A stretch of DNA of 64,000 nt from Megalonaias nervosa (GCA_016617855.1 JAECUM010094212.1:20777-84776), one strand, 5' to 3'. Counted from the first letter of the stretch, positions 12,600-23,801 are shown. A program made the numbers and translations. Notes: generated by a model from the letters alone, not told the origin.

Positions 12600-12924
12600 T
12601 ATGATAAATTTTAAATGCTTTTAATCTTCGTCGGTTGATGCTGTAAATGCTATTAAACTCTATTTAAGTTTAATGCATATTTATGAGCTCAATGTCGCAG
12701 TTAATTATTTTCTTAAATGCAGTTTCTTTTGTGATTCTATCCCAGCGGAAAGGTATAAGTGCATTTTTCAACCTGAAGGCCTAGGATTTACAAATTATAT
12801 GCTTCAAACGGGAGTGGTCTAATGCGTGCATACATTGACAAGCATTATATATTCCATATGCCCATGTGAGCAAGCACTTAAGAGAATAGGAAAAATTAAG
12901 ATTATGTTATGAAAGGTGATTCTC

Positions 12925-12971
<47 letters not shown>

Positions 12972-14630
12972 CTCTGGGATCGGTATCGTAACAATATCCC
13001 TGGTAGTCCACAAATTGTCACCGAATTACAAGTTTCATCTAGATAATGAAGATTTCCTATACAGCTTTCCTTCATATGAATGACTTTTCTCTTGGTGGTA
13101 TAGAATTTGCATCTTGCAGCAGTTCTACATATGTACTTAAACCTTATCGAAGGAATCAAGAACAAACCTATATTTGGATTTTCTCATTAATGTTTTTAGT
13201 ATTCTTTTGATGTTGCATTGGCGCCATTGAGTACGAAATTGAGGAGATACAATCTTGAATGAGAAGATGGAAGCTTGTCAAGGGCTTAAAACTATTTCAC
13301 GTATGCTTGAACTATGTAATGTATCAGAACGCTGAAAAATATATTTTTAACATGTTGTTTGTCTGGAGAAGAAAGAAATATTCATGGATGCGATGACAAA
13401 ATGGTTGGGGGATGATATGGGTGAACGACGGATGTTTTCAAACTACCAGTGCGATCTCCTGATGATGAATAAGATAATAACAGTTTCTTTTATAGAGATC
13501 AAGATTCGATTCGAAGATCGTTTTACCATTTTGGTGACACATGATATATCATTTTCGTATCGTTTGCTTTTGCCATTTTTTTACGACTTCTAACATTCTT
13601 CCGAATATTTCAAAGATAATACAGTACACACACACACACACGTGTTGTTAAATTTGTTAGCTGTCTTCTACAGTTCCTTTATATCTTAATGGAGCCATAT
13701 TATTTAATTATTTTTACCATCTAGATCAAATACAGTTGAATATATAATGGCGAATGCTAAAATATTCCTTAAATTTGTATTGTGCTCCATGTTAACTATT
13801 GCAAGTCAGGTTTATATATCTCATGGTGTTTTCATTGGAGTAGGCAAGGCACTTTTAATAGCGTTAGATAATGTACAAAATACCTGCTCAAATATATCCT
13901 TTGTATTTGAATGCGTCTGTGTATAACAGTCAATCAAACAAGTAAATCTTCTTTCAAGGAGCTCTTTCATGATACACCGCGCTTTAACTGAATTTTTTAT
14001 CAGATTGTTCTATACATGTTTATCTATCTTTCCATTTGTTATCCAGAAAGTGTTACTTATTTGTGACCGACGAGTTGCTGCATTTTAAGAATCACCAAAT
14101 GGTGCAGTATGGTTATTGTTCAAACACATCATCAAATATCGTCTGCTAAAAACTGCAAGAATGAATAATTCAACTGCTAAAAGTGTACAGGTAGAAGTTA
14201 TTAATTATTAACCGTGCTATACTATAAGTCCGTTTGGGAATGAAAATTAAAAGGTCTATTCCTGAAATGGTATCGAATGATCAACAACCGTTTGTATTTA
14301 ATTGAGAGCAATATTGCTGTCAGTGCATGTAAGTAGTTATTATAAAACAATAGAATAAAAATACACCGGGAGAGGAATGAATGCGTAAAACTACAAGTCA
14401 TCTGCAAAAGTCCAAAAACAAACAAATAAGTATAAAACGAACAGTGCAACCAGCATTAACGTTATGAAGAACTTTAGACCTTGGAAAACGAAATGTTCAT
14501 ATTTACAGTCGAAATGATCACCCATTCATTATACTCGTTTTTTAATAAAAGAATTCTATACTGTAAGTAAATATTTTATGAACATATTTCATGCATGCAA
14601 ATACTGCCGAGTACAAAACACCAAAACAGG
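12600..14630 (+). repeat. Duplicated segment, copy A (uninterrupted)
   Basis: This stretch is similar along its length to the two pieces that flank the Polinton, 16570-16873 and 38392-40185. Shared landmarks are TTTACAAATTATATGCTTCAA, a (GA)n tract (12928-12968 here), CTCTGGG, and later GTCTGCTAAAAACTGC. Copy A lacks the Polinton and so preserves a paralogous empty site at 12913-12918 (AAGGTG). It also holds a short (CA)n run at 13626-13641 where the other copy has expanded (CA)n(TA)n. No coding potential is evident. It may be a dispersed non-autonomous repeat or a local duplication. Confidence 0.85.
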
Positions 14631-14949
14631 TATGTAAAAGCTCTAACGCGTACTAAACATAAACATTCCAACATGAGTCATTTACAGGATAAAACAAATT
14701 AAAGAAATGTTACTATTTTATGATAACGATCGATTGTGTTGAAAGCGTAAATGCCAATGTGTGATGTTTTCTTCAAGATTTCAAGCTAAAATTTAATATA
14801 ACTTTGTGAACTTTGACCTTGCGAAATTAATCATTGGATAAGCAAATCAACTGCATTATGTGATATTTGCAACTAAACATTATTTTTAAGCAGGGAGTTT
14901 TACAACGTGTAGATGATATGGGAAAAACAATATTTACTGTGACCCGATA

Positions 14950-15027
<78 letters not shown>

Positions 15028-15661
15028 CAACCTTAACTACGGAAAATTACGATGTTCTCAGATTACCAGAACCGTGAGATCAATGAGCCGAACAGAGGCA
15101 TCTTAAATCTCACTGGATGATACAGATCAGGTCCACAATTAACTCAACATTGGTGATATCCTTAGTCATAATTAAAGTCAGTTTGATCAGTGGAAGTAAC
15201 TTAAACTTAGACAACATTTCAATAAAGGAGTGTGCGGTTTTATTTTACCAAAAATACTAACTAACGCGTTAACTAAAGATTATAATAAATTTGTGCACGC
15301 AATCTCTCCCCATCATTCATAAATCAAGGGCAACATGTTCCAAAAGATTATTTTCTTATGCTGTATTTACTCTTTCATTTTTTCAAACTATTTGTTATGC
15401 TAATGCAAATTAGAGAATACTTATCAGCGATATAATGATTTATTTCACGATCTGACCTGAAATGCATTTTCATTTTTTGAAATATTTTGGCATTTTGCAG
15501 CACATCAACCCATACGAGATTATATAATGCCGTGGAAATGGGAACAAAGTATCTTGTTCAAGACAGAAGACCCTGACTGGCCTCGGGGAGGAATAAAAAC
15601 ACTAAGGAAAGGTTCTGAACTACATAGAAAGAAATTGTCTTTATTTCCAGTACTTAAACTG

Positions 15662-15717
<56 letters not shown>

Positions 15718-15898
15718 ACATCAACACTGTTAAGTCTTATCGCGTGATTTGCGTACACAACAACGTTGAATTCTCTCTAGTAAATTGGTATGGGGTCCCT
15801 CATTATAAACTAATTATCATAAAATCTTCGAAAAATAGCCGAGAAAAACTATGTTTTGTTGTCAGCCTGTTTAACGTTTTAATATGTACATATTCAGG

Positions 15899-15947
<49 letters not shown>

Positions 15948-16199
15948 GTGTGTTAACGGCAGGTATTCGAACATTAAATTGATATAATCTTTTTAGAGTC
16001 CAACTTATGATAAACTATTCGGAAAATTATCCACCTGAGGAAAGAATCCTAGATTTCGAATGTTTAATCTCTACATAAGCACGTGAAGAGCAAAACACTT
16101 GGGTTCTCTGGCTGCATGACACTATATTATATTATGCATTCGGCTGCTTTTTCTTCTAACAAAAGATGAAACAAATATCAGATTGTCAAATCTAGTATG
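14631..16199. other. Non-coding spacer rich in microsatellites
   Basis: It contains (TA)n at 14953-15025, (TG)n at 15664-15714 and (GA)n at 15902-15944. No gene or further repeat family is recognised. Confidence 0.6.
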
Positions 16200-16411
16200 A
16201 CTTAAAGTATTCATAAAAGCGTCTAATGCGTATTTATGAGCTTAGTTTCATGGAAAACAATTTTCTGTAATAATTTCTTTCTTTAATCTTAGTTTGACGA
16301 AGAGAAAGGTTTCATTTTACGAGCCACTTTTGACGAATACAAATTTTGTTGTATGTAGATAGACTGTAAAGTATCATATTCGTCGTAAACCTTCATAAGC
16401 AAACACTAATA

Positions 16412-16453
<42 letters not shown>

Positions 16454-16460
16454 CAATACT
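16200..16460 (+). repeat. Third, diverged copy of part of the duplicated segment
   Basis: The stretch GTCTAATGCGTATTTATGAG is a diverged form of sequences near 12670 and 16610. It is again followed some distance later by a (GA)n tract (16413-16451), in the same order as copies A and B. This points to a dispersed repeat that carries its own microsatellite. Confidence 0.55.
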
Positions 16461-16569
16461 TCCATTTGGGTTATTCATTACAATCCAGGTGGGCGGCAGA
16501 TTATAATTCTCTACAACGTTTATCATATATAATTGGTTTCTTTTAAAGAAAGGCGAGGGATATTTGATA

Positions 16570-16873
16570 CTGTAAAAGGTATTAAACTGATGTATTTAAA
16601 AACCGTCTCATGCATATGTATGAGTTAAGTTTTACAGTTAAGGATTTTCTTTCATGCATTTTTCTTTGTCATTCTACCAAGTTTGAAACATATGGAGCAA
16701 AGGTATCACAAAACTATCATTACATTTTTAATCTTAGGGTCTGGGATTTACAAATCATATGCTTCAAATGGAAGTCTTCTTGCGTGCATACATTGACATG
16801 TATTATATATGCCATATCCTTACGTGATCAAACACTCATATAATAGGAAAATACGAATATATTAACAAACGTG
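16570..16873 (+). repeat. Duplicated segment, copy B, left part
   Basis: It matches 12600-12918 of copy A, for example GTGCATACATTGACA and the surrounding 200 bases. It stops exactly at the Polinton border, and copy B resumes at 38392. Confidence 0.85.
16868..16873. other. Target-site duplication, left (AACGTG)
   Basis: The six bases directly before the left inverted repeat are repeated exactly at 38392-38397 after the right one. A 6-bp duplication is the hallmark of Polinton integration. Copy A has one AAGGTG at the matching place. Confidence 0.95.
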
Positions 16874-17227
16874 AGTAGTTAAGTGGGGTACTTTAGCGTC
16901 AATGGGAAAATACATTATATAACACCCACCCCCCGGGGTACTATAGCGTCACGATTTTTGGCGTCAAAAAATCACCCTGGGGTACTTTAGCGTCAATGGG
17001 AATTCTGTATAGGGAACCACAGCCTGGGGTACTTTAGCGTCAACGGGAATTTAGTATAGGGACAAGACGAATGGTACAGGAAAGGTGACGTCACGGTACT
17101 GGACATTGGCAACAATGTAGCAATGTAGTACCGTGACGTCATGCCACCTGTGTCATTTCTATATACAAACACGAATCATTCTCGTTCGTGTCAGTGAATA
17201 GCATAGTAGAGTATGTTTTATATATTA
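16874..17227 (+). repeat. Left terminal inverted repeat
   Basis: It is inverted relative to 38039-38391 with few differences. It contains four tandem-like iterations of GGGGTACTTTAGCGTCAA (near 16882, 16935, 16978 and 17021; the second is diverged) spaced roughly 43-53 bases. An inner palindromic part carries two TGACGTCA sites. The inner edge is the stretch GTATGTTTTATATATTA. In protein-primed elements the TIR holds the replication origin, so the iterations may be protein-binding sites; that role is inferred. Confidence 0.97.
17086..17141. promoter_or_regulatory. Pair of CRE/ATF-type palindromes in the left TIR
   Basis: TGACGTCA occurs at 17086-17093 and 17134-17141 as part of a longer inverted repeat (GTGACGTCACGGTACT against AGTACCGTGACGTCA). 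These are perfect CREB/ATF sites. The right TIR has the same pair at 38125-38132 and 38173-38180. Confidence 0.75.
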
Positions 17228-17329
17228 GCTTTTTTTTTCCATTTCAGGCAAAGTGAGAATAAATATCTTTTCGAGGCATATGAAGTGGCGCTGAAAAGGA
17301 CCTTTGGGTTTTATGTTAACACCAGTTCG

Positions 17330-17563
17330 TTAACATAGAAGGCATCGTATAGGTCTTCTTCTCTTTCTCAAACTTCGTCTAACTTCTGGTTCATAAATCA
17401 GAACTCGCTTCAGACAGCCTTGTCGTTCCACATGGGTCCTTCTTTTCCAAACGATTGTCTCGGTGATCCTAACCATTCTCCATGATGATCTGACATACAT
17501 GGGTAAGTCCGTACGGAGAAACAACGACGATACGAAAATAGACGATTCAACGTTGGTCCACAT
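17330..17563 (-). pseudogene. Small minus-strand left-end gene, frameshifted
   Basis: An open frame of 77 codons that starts MWTN on the minus strand, just inside the left TIR. I do not recognise the product. The related element at 58.1-59.6 kb has a homologous small gene in the same place and orientation. There the conserved parts read MWTN, GLPHVCEII and LEKKDLCG in one frame. Here the same nucleotides are split over two frames (MWTN in one, HVCQII and LEKKDPCG in another), so this copy has a frameshift. The cysteine-bearing short protein near a TIR recalls the small accessory ORFs of adintoviruses. A TATA-like box (CACTATAAATA on the minus strand, 17608-17618) lies upstream. Confidence 0.5.
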
Positions 17564-17719
17564 CTTTGTGACGAGAACAGGTGAAGGGAATGAAGTGAAC
17601 CGCGTTTATTTATAGTGGAAGAGCGGATCGAAACGGATTGAAATTGTCCACCAATGACAACACGCGTTACAAAATTAAGTCACTTCGCGGAGCCTGTCTT
17701 CCAATCCGACGAGAGCTAC

Positions 17720-17746
17720 CTGTGACATCACATTCCCTATATAGGT
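17720..17746 (+). promoter_or_regulatory. Promoter of the left-end plus-strand gene
   Basis: A CRE-like TGACATCA (17722-17729) is followed eight bases later by a TATA-like CTATATAGG (17737-17745), about 50 bases before the start codon. The related element at 58.84 kb keeps the layout with a perfect TGACGTCA and CTATGTAGG. Confidence 0.6.
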
Positions 17747-17795
17747 GCGCTAGCGTCTGTGTGCAGTGAATCGATGCGACATTGTTTTGTGAAAC

Positions 17796-18462
17796 ATGCC
17801 TGAAACTAAGAAGACAATGAATTGGGGTGCACCGGCTTTGGAGACGAAAAGCGATGGCATAGCAGCGGCTACCAAAGTTAATACAGCGCTACTTCCAGAA
17901 GAGGTTGATTTCAACTGGGATTTAGTAGATTTTTTCTCTTCTTCGCAAGAATTTGTTCCGGTACCAGTACCTTCGTCACTTTCTCCTTCTTTACCACACG
18001 TCGACGATTTTAAACAAAGACAGAAAGAAGAATTGGAGAAATTTTTACAACAGCAGAAAGAGGCAGAACAAGCATTTCTCCTTGAATAGCAACAGCGAGA
18101 AGAAGAAGAGGCAAGAAGGAAACGACAGGAAGAAGAAGCAGTAGAGAAGAAACAAAGGCTAGGAGGGAAGGAGAACAGTGAAAGTCAAACGGTAACGGTA
18201 CTCTTGCACATTTTGGCTGAGTTAAGAAGTCTGAAACAAATGTATCAAACTTCTTTATTAAGACCCAAGAGAAAAAAAAACCTTCCCGAGCCAAACAGCC
18301 CAACCCTGTTACTGCACCAGAGATACCACCCCTAGTGATTTCTACCCAATCATTAACAGGAGCAAGTCCACAAGTAGGCCTTGGCCGCGGTAAAGGCTTA
18401 AGGCAGTTAAAGCGGATTGCTTCTTGTTCCAAAGTTTGTTCTAAGGAAAAAGAAACACCCAA
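17796..18462 (+). pseudogene. Left-end coiled-coil accessory gene (broken)
   Basis: The frame opens with MPETKKTMNWGAPALETKS and runs into a coiled coil rich in Gln, Glu and Lys (from about residue 70). A TAG at 18087-18089 interrupts it. Similar charged sequence continues in frame, then shifts near a run of A at about 18272. The last part, in another frame, includes GLGRGKGLRQLKR, reminiscent of a histone H4-type basic tail. The relative at 58.89 kb has the same start region (ETKKTM, GAPA, LVDF). Function is unknown. The histone-type 3' element at 18464 follows directly. Confidence 0.6.
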
Positions 18463-18463
18463 C

Positions 18464-18501
18464 GTCCCTTTTCAGGGCCACTCACTTCTTTCGAAAAGAG
18501 A
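18464..18501 (+). terminator. Histone-type 3' end, site A (stem-loop plus purine box)
   Basis: GTCCCT-TTTC-AGGGCC forms a six-position stem with one T-C mismatch and a TTTC loop, flanked 3' by ACTCA. GAAAAGAGA begins at 18493, 13 bases after the stem. Metazoan histone mRNAs end just after such a hairpin, using SLBP and a U7 snRNP that pairs through CUCUUUU with a purine-rich downstream element. I see no AATAAA close by. Confidence 0.75.
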
Positions 18502-18709
18502 TACTAATTCATTTTGCCAAAATCAATTAAAACTCAAATCCCTTGTTTGCTCAATGATGTACGTGTGTGAGTGCATGAGTGTAGACCCTTATTATTCTAA
18601 ACAATCAAAACCAGGAGACACTTACGTTTTTTCAGTCTGGTCTATTCTGGTACAAATTTTACAATTCAATATCACAACACAACACAACACAACACTTTTT
18701 TTAAAAAGT

Positions 18710-19180
18710 TCATAGACTTCTTCTGTGTCTTTTTTCTTCTTTCACTCTCTCTGTGTTTTGAATTTCTTCACTTTTACACTTTTTTCCTCTTCTTCTTCTT
18801 CCTGACTTTTTTTCTCGTCTTCTTTTCTTTTCTGTCTTCTCTTTCTGAACGTGACGGGGTTCTTCTTTTGCCGAGGTCACCTCTTTATCTTCTTCCTCCT
18901 CCTGCTCCTGTTCTTTCTTAGGGCAATCTGGAGACCAATGTCCTTTCTCTTTACAATGAAAACTGGTATCTTGACTTTTGTCTCTTCTGACACTGGTCTT
19001 GCTTTTTCGACGGTCTGGACATTGTGTAGCCCAATGCCCTTTCTTCTGACAGATATAGCAAGTATCTTGACTTTCATCTGGAAATGAGGTAGAGTAGTCC
19101 GTCGGCTTGTCTGAAGAAAACTTTCTTCTGACACCTTGCATAGCTCTAATCAGAAGTTCGATTTGTGTGGGTTCTTCCAT
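18710..19180 (-). CDS. Zinc-knuckle basic protein
   Basis: An uninterrupted minus-strand frame of 156 codons. A CCHC zinc knuckle (CYICQKKGHWATQC) lies near residues 41-54. A second copy (FHCKEKGHWSPDC) has lost its first cysteine. The C-terminal half is highly charged, with long Lys/Arg/Glu runs, and may be nuclear or nucleic-acid binding. It diverges from polymerase B across a 135-bp promoter region. CCHC knuckles bind single-stranded nucleic acid in Gag-like proteins; the role here is unknown. On the minus strand a TATA-like ATATATAAAGGG lies upstream. Confidence 0.7.
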   Translation of the reverse strand: MEEPTQIELLIRAMQGVRRKFSSDKPTDYSTSFPDESQDTCYICQKKGHWATQCPDRRKSKTSVRRDKSQDTSFHCKEKGHWSPDCPKKEQEQEEEEDKEVTSAKEEPRHVQKEKTEKKRRREKKSGRRRRGKKCKSEEIQNTERVKEEKRHRRSL

Positions 19181-19315
19181 CGTGTTGAACGGTTTGAGAG
19201 CAAAATGAATACTGAGAGGGAAGGCACCAACCCTTTATATATGCACTAAGCATGACATAAATATATAGGGGTCCATGGCGTTTCAAAGGTAGTCATTTAA
19301 CTTTCTGCAGTCAAG
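19181..19315. promoter_or_regulatory. Divergent promoter region between zinc-knuckle gene and PolB
   Basis: The two genes are transcribed apart from this 135-bp gap. It contains a minus-strand TATA-like box (about 19230-19242) followed by CTCTCAGTATTC, which resembles an initiator. A plus-strand AAATATATAGGGG lies near 19258. Confidence 0.5.
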
Positions 19316-22300
19316 ATGAAACGATAGCATCATTTCGTAAAGAAAAGAGAAGAAAGTAAGAGACAGAAACGTGATTTGTCCCCTCGCACAGTAGCTGAAG
19401 CCTTGGCTCAAATTCATGCCAGCGATTTTGAAGATGAGATGAGTGAGCCAGAATCTAGGCCTAGAGAGTCTACACTCAGTCAAAGTGTTCACCACCAGTA
19501 CACCCTCAAAAGTACTACCACATTCGAGAGACAGACAAATGCTCCTCCAGAAAATTTAGAACTACGGCCTACACGTACGCAGTGAAGTTTAAAGAGTTCA
19601 AGTCCGACGTACCGTTGGTTAAGCAGAAGGGTTCATCACTGATGTGTAGGATTCTTTGTTAACTACACTGAAACGGCAATGTGAAGCCAAAGAAGACGAT
19701 CGCTTGAAACTTTCCATTCATCACGACAGTTTGAAGTCACCCGTTTGGATCGAGTTTAGCAGCCCGGCAGAATTGACACCTTCCAAAGTCATGGACAAGA
19801 TTCAACACGGCAGAATGGAAAAGAGCCTGGAAAAATATTCAACAATCGGACTGAGCCAAACAACGAAGAGAAGCAGAACTCCTGTTACAGCAAGCGTTCA
19901 TATCCAAAGACACACCCTGTGGCATTCCTGAAATGCAAAAGTTGCATGACGTCTTGGCTCCACGTTACACCTTCAAAGTGCACCCTCAAGATGTGCTCGG
20001 ACCTCTGTTGGTTCGAGGCAAACATTTCAAAGACGGAAAATACATTCACGTATATCATCACGATGAACATTTTGATGCCATTATCAGTATCACTGCATTA
20101 CTGTCATACAGTTATTACTGTGAGAAATGTGACTATGGCTATAACAATCGAGAGCAACACAAGCATTGCGGATCGAAATGTGAGGGATGTTTAGCCTCTA
20201 AGCCCTGTGTAACAAAGGACAAGAACGAGTGCATTGCTTTGCTTGTCAGCACACGTTTGTCAGTCTAACCTGTTACCAACAACATCTAAAGACGCAAGGT
20301 TCACAGCCGAAATGTGCCTGTCAACTCCTGAGATTGTGCCCTACTTGTGGACAAGGCATACGTACCAATAATGCCAAGGCGCACGTTTGTTCAGGTAAGA
20401 ACTGAGGTCACATTTGTCACCAAATCGTGGACTTGGAACACTAATGCTACTTTCAAAAATACCAACCACAACAGGAAGAAGTTAATGACCAGAAGAAAGG
20501 CCATTTCATCTTTTTCGATTTCGAATGCATGCAAGAGACTGGTATTCCCATTCCTAATTTCTGCGTGGCTCATCGAGCGTGTGAGAAGTGCACCCAAGAG
20601 CCTATCTTGACTCATTGCCCTCACTGTAGCAAGATTCCTGGAGGACGTGAAAAAATCTTTCGGGGACCAAACACATTGGCCGATTTCGCCCAATGGATCT
20701 TAAACCCTATCGACGAGACGTGGAGTCAAGAGGACATCGAACGTTACGGAGATTGTCATCGCTATGCCACTGTGATCTCTCACAATTTCTCGGGATACGA
20801 TGGACAGTTTCTTTTGAGATACTATATGGAACAAAGCACCGAACGTACTAAAGTCATTTTGAACGGAGCCAAAATCATTTCCATGCAAGTGGGTCAAGTG
20901 CAGTTTAAAGATTCAATGGGTTATTTGGCCATGCCTTTGAGTCACATGCCCAAAACGTTTGGAATGACAGAAATGGCCAAAGGCTATTTTCCGCACTTTT
21001 TCAATACCGAAGCCAATTAACATGCCGTTCTACCCCATTTGCCTTAGGCTCAATACTACGACCCCGACAACATGCGTACTGAACAACGAGAAGCTTTCTA
21101 CGTTTGGTACCAGACTCACGCCTCGGACCCCTTCGACTTTCAGGAAGAAATGTTAAAATATTGTCGTTCTGACGTAGACATTTTACGGCGTTGCTGTGGA
21201 CAATTTCGAGAACTGTTCACGGAACACGGAGGGATCGATCCTTTGGAAGAAGCCTGCACCATTGCCAAAGCGTGTTCCTTAGTGTACCGCCAACGATTTA
21301 TGCCCGAAAACACCATGGCTGTCATCAGTCCTCTAACAACCAATTTTGTCAAACGTCAATACTCGGTCAAAGCCCTACGCTGGTTACATTACTTGTGTGA
21401 CAAGGAAGACAAATGGATCCAACATGCCCGCAACGGAGGAGGTGGAAAGACTATTGGTAGGTATTCAGTAGATGGCTGGGACTTAGAAAACCCCCAGATC
21501 GTGTACCAGTTTAACGGGTGCTTATTTCTCGGATGTCCTATCTGCTACCCTCAATGTAACACTAAAAATCAGTTTTTACAACGGACCATGGAAGACTTGT
21601 ATCAGGCCACTTGTCATCGACGCTTGAAGTTAGAAGAGCAAGGATACCAAGTGGTAGAAATGTGGGAACACGAGTACGATCAGCGATTGAAACCCGATCC
21701 CGAGTTTAAGCGCATCGTGGAGAGTTAAAACCTGGTGGACACAGTGAATCCAAGGGACAGTTTGTACGGAGGACGGACGAATGCCATCTGTTTGCTATAC
21801 CAAGCCGACGAGGAGAAAGGAGAGGAAATCAAATACTTGGACTTGTGTTCTCTGTATCCGTAAGTGTGCAAATATTGTCACTTTCCCGCAGAACATCCAC
21901 AATTGCTGACGGAACACATTGACGTGGACAATATTCGACAATATGAAGGATTGATCAAATGTAAAGTCTTGCCTCCCACGTACTTGTACCATCCCGTTTT
22001 ACCTCACCAATGCCAAGGAAAACTGATGTTTCCCTTGTGCTGTACTTGTGCCGAAACGTGCAACCAAGACCAACCTTGTCAGCACACTCAGGAAGATCGC
22101 GACCTGACGGGAACGTGGGTCAGCGTGGAATTGTTCAAAGCTCTGGACTTGGGATACCAACTGTTAGAATTGTACCAAATTTACCACTTTCCCAAGACAG
22201 AAAAATACCACAAGGGCGACGAGACTCAGAAAGGCATTTTTGCAGACTACGTGAATGCTTTTTTGAAACTGAAACAAGAAGCCAGCGGCTATCCTTCCTG

Positions 22301-23172
22301 CTGCCACACTCCCGAAGACCAAACAAATTCAAAGACAAATACTGGGAGCGGGAAGGGATCACCTTAGACCACGTGGAGAAAAACGAAGGACGGCGATCGT
22401 TTGCCAAAGTGATATTGAATTGTTTGTGGGATAAAATGGCACAACGACCGTGTTTGCCCAAGACGGTGTATTTGACAGAACCTTCCCGCTACTTCCAGAT
22501 GATTCACGGCAAAACCAAATACATGAAACACGTGGACGGCCTTCCTGAGGACTTGATCTTAGTCAATTACGAATAAGAACTGGACTTGTAGAAGCCGACG
22601 AATTTGGAAATGTCTTCATTGCGGCTTACGTGACAGCCCATGCTCGCTGAAAACTGTACGAAGCTTTAGAACTGTTAGGAGATCGTGTGCTGTATTTTGA
22701 CACGGACAGTTGCATCTACATCGATCGCCTGAGTCAACCTCACCCTAACATCGAAGGAGATCGTTTAGGAGCCTGGACGGACGAGCATCCCGACGACAAG
22801 ATTCTAAGTTTTGCAAGTGGCGGTCCCAAAAATTACTGCAACGAATACCGGGACAAACAAGAAGTGTACACGGAGTGCAAAGTGAAAGGATTGACTCTCA
22901 ATTGTCGCACCAGTCAACTGGTAAACGTTGGCGTCTTGAAAGAAGCCTTGCAGTCTGGACAAGATGGAAATTTTAAAGTGACCACCCACGAACCGCACAA
23001 GATTGTACGTTTACCCACACACCAAATCGTCAGTCGACCCTTGGAAAAAGTCTATCAAATCGTGTACCAGAAACGAGTACGGCTTCCCAATCACTTCAGT
23101 TTACCGTACGGTCACGCCGATATTGGCCAGCCTATAAAAAAGATAACGTTCAAGACCGATAGTTCATTGTGA
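19316..23172 (+). pseudogene. polB: Protein-primed DNA polymerase B (broken)
   Basis: All main PolB motifs are present in order but spread over several frames. The N-terminal region has a Cys/His cluster (YCEKCDYGYNN and following). Exonuclease motifs are DFE in FFDFECMQ (Exo I), HNFSGYDGQFLL (Exo II) and YCRSDVDIL (Exo III). Polymerase motif A is DLCSLYP near 21843-21860, motif B is KVILNCLWDK near 22410 and motif C is YFDTDSC near 22693. The span of about 3.9 kb is normal for Polinton PolB. An early TAG is at 19325, a TAA follows motif A at 21861, and at least six further stops or frameshifts occur. The enzyme would copy the element from a TIR-bound priming protein; this copy cannot. Confidence 0.95.
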
Positions 23173-23194
23173 CTACCATTGCCAAGCGAGAAAG

Positions 23195-23800
23195 ATGAAT
23201 CCTTTCAAACATCAAGTATCAGGCAAGAGCAAACTCGAGTGGGATGCTGTGCCTTGCGATGGCAGGGATGCCGTACGCTATGACCTTAACGATTCAGTAC
23301 CACATCATGGAAATTTTGCTACGACTGTACCTACCATGGAAAGTGAAGCTATGCGTGTCAAACCTGATGGATGCGAAAGCGATGCCACTCGTTATCGTAC
23401 ACCTTTTCACTTTACTGGTTTTCATGGTAGATGTCATTCTAATGAAACCATGCGGCTACCACCCTACGGATGTCATGTAAAACTGAGCAGGCTCTGCATA
23501 TTTCACCGCACCCTCATCGAAATGAACCTGTGAAAGACGAATATTCGTTCCCTGTGCGTTTCCAAGAATACTGTGACTATGGAAGTCGATTCCAAAACTT
23601 TCGAGGAAAATGGCCAAAATATCTGGGAGGACCTAACCCCGAAGAATTAGCTAGAGCTGGATTTATCCACTTGGGCGACGGGGATAAAGTCAAGTGCTTC
23701 AGTTGTGGTGTGTCACTTGCGCTTACCTGGAACATGCTCGATGGTCTCCAGATTGTCACTACCTACCTTTAGTGGGACCTCGTCACTGAAATGGGCATAC
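23195..23800 (+). pseudogene. BIR-domain (IAP-like) gene, broken
   Basis: The second half reads as a baculoviral IAP repeat: FRGKWPKYL, PEELARAGFIHLG, then VKCFSCG with the first two zinc cysteines. The remainder, EHARWSPDCHYL with the zinc His and last Cys, lies in another frame. About 22 bases seem to be missing between the Cys pair and the His. The first half (from ATG 23195) is not recognised and is itself frameshifted before the BIR. IAP-type proteins bind caspases or signalling partners and restrain cell death. This suggests that the element once carried a host-defence counter-gene. It lies directly after PolB and may have been joined to the next gene, with which it shares a frame. Confidence 0.7.
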
Positions 23801-23801
23801 C

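Noticed and set aside
14827..15030. Frames made of alternating Ile-Tyr, Ser-Leu, Cys-Val or Glu-Arg
   Set aside because: They are translations of (TA)n, (GA)n or (TG)n microsatellites, also at 12.9, 15.7, 39.1, 46.1, 57.4, 59.6 and 60.6 kb.
18010..18462. Minus-strand frame opposite the left-end gene
   Set aside because: It is the complement of a Lys/Glu-rich coiled coil, giving Leu/Phe/Ser-rich sequence, with no support of its own.
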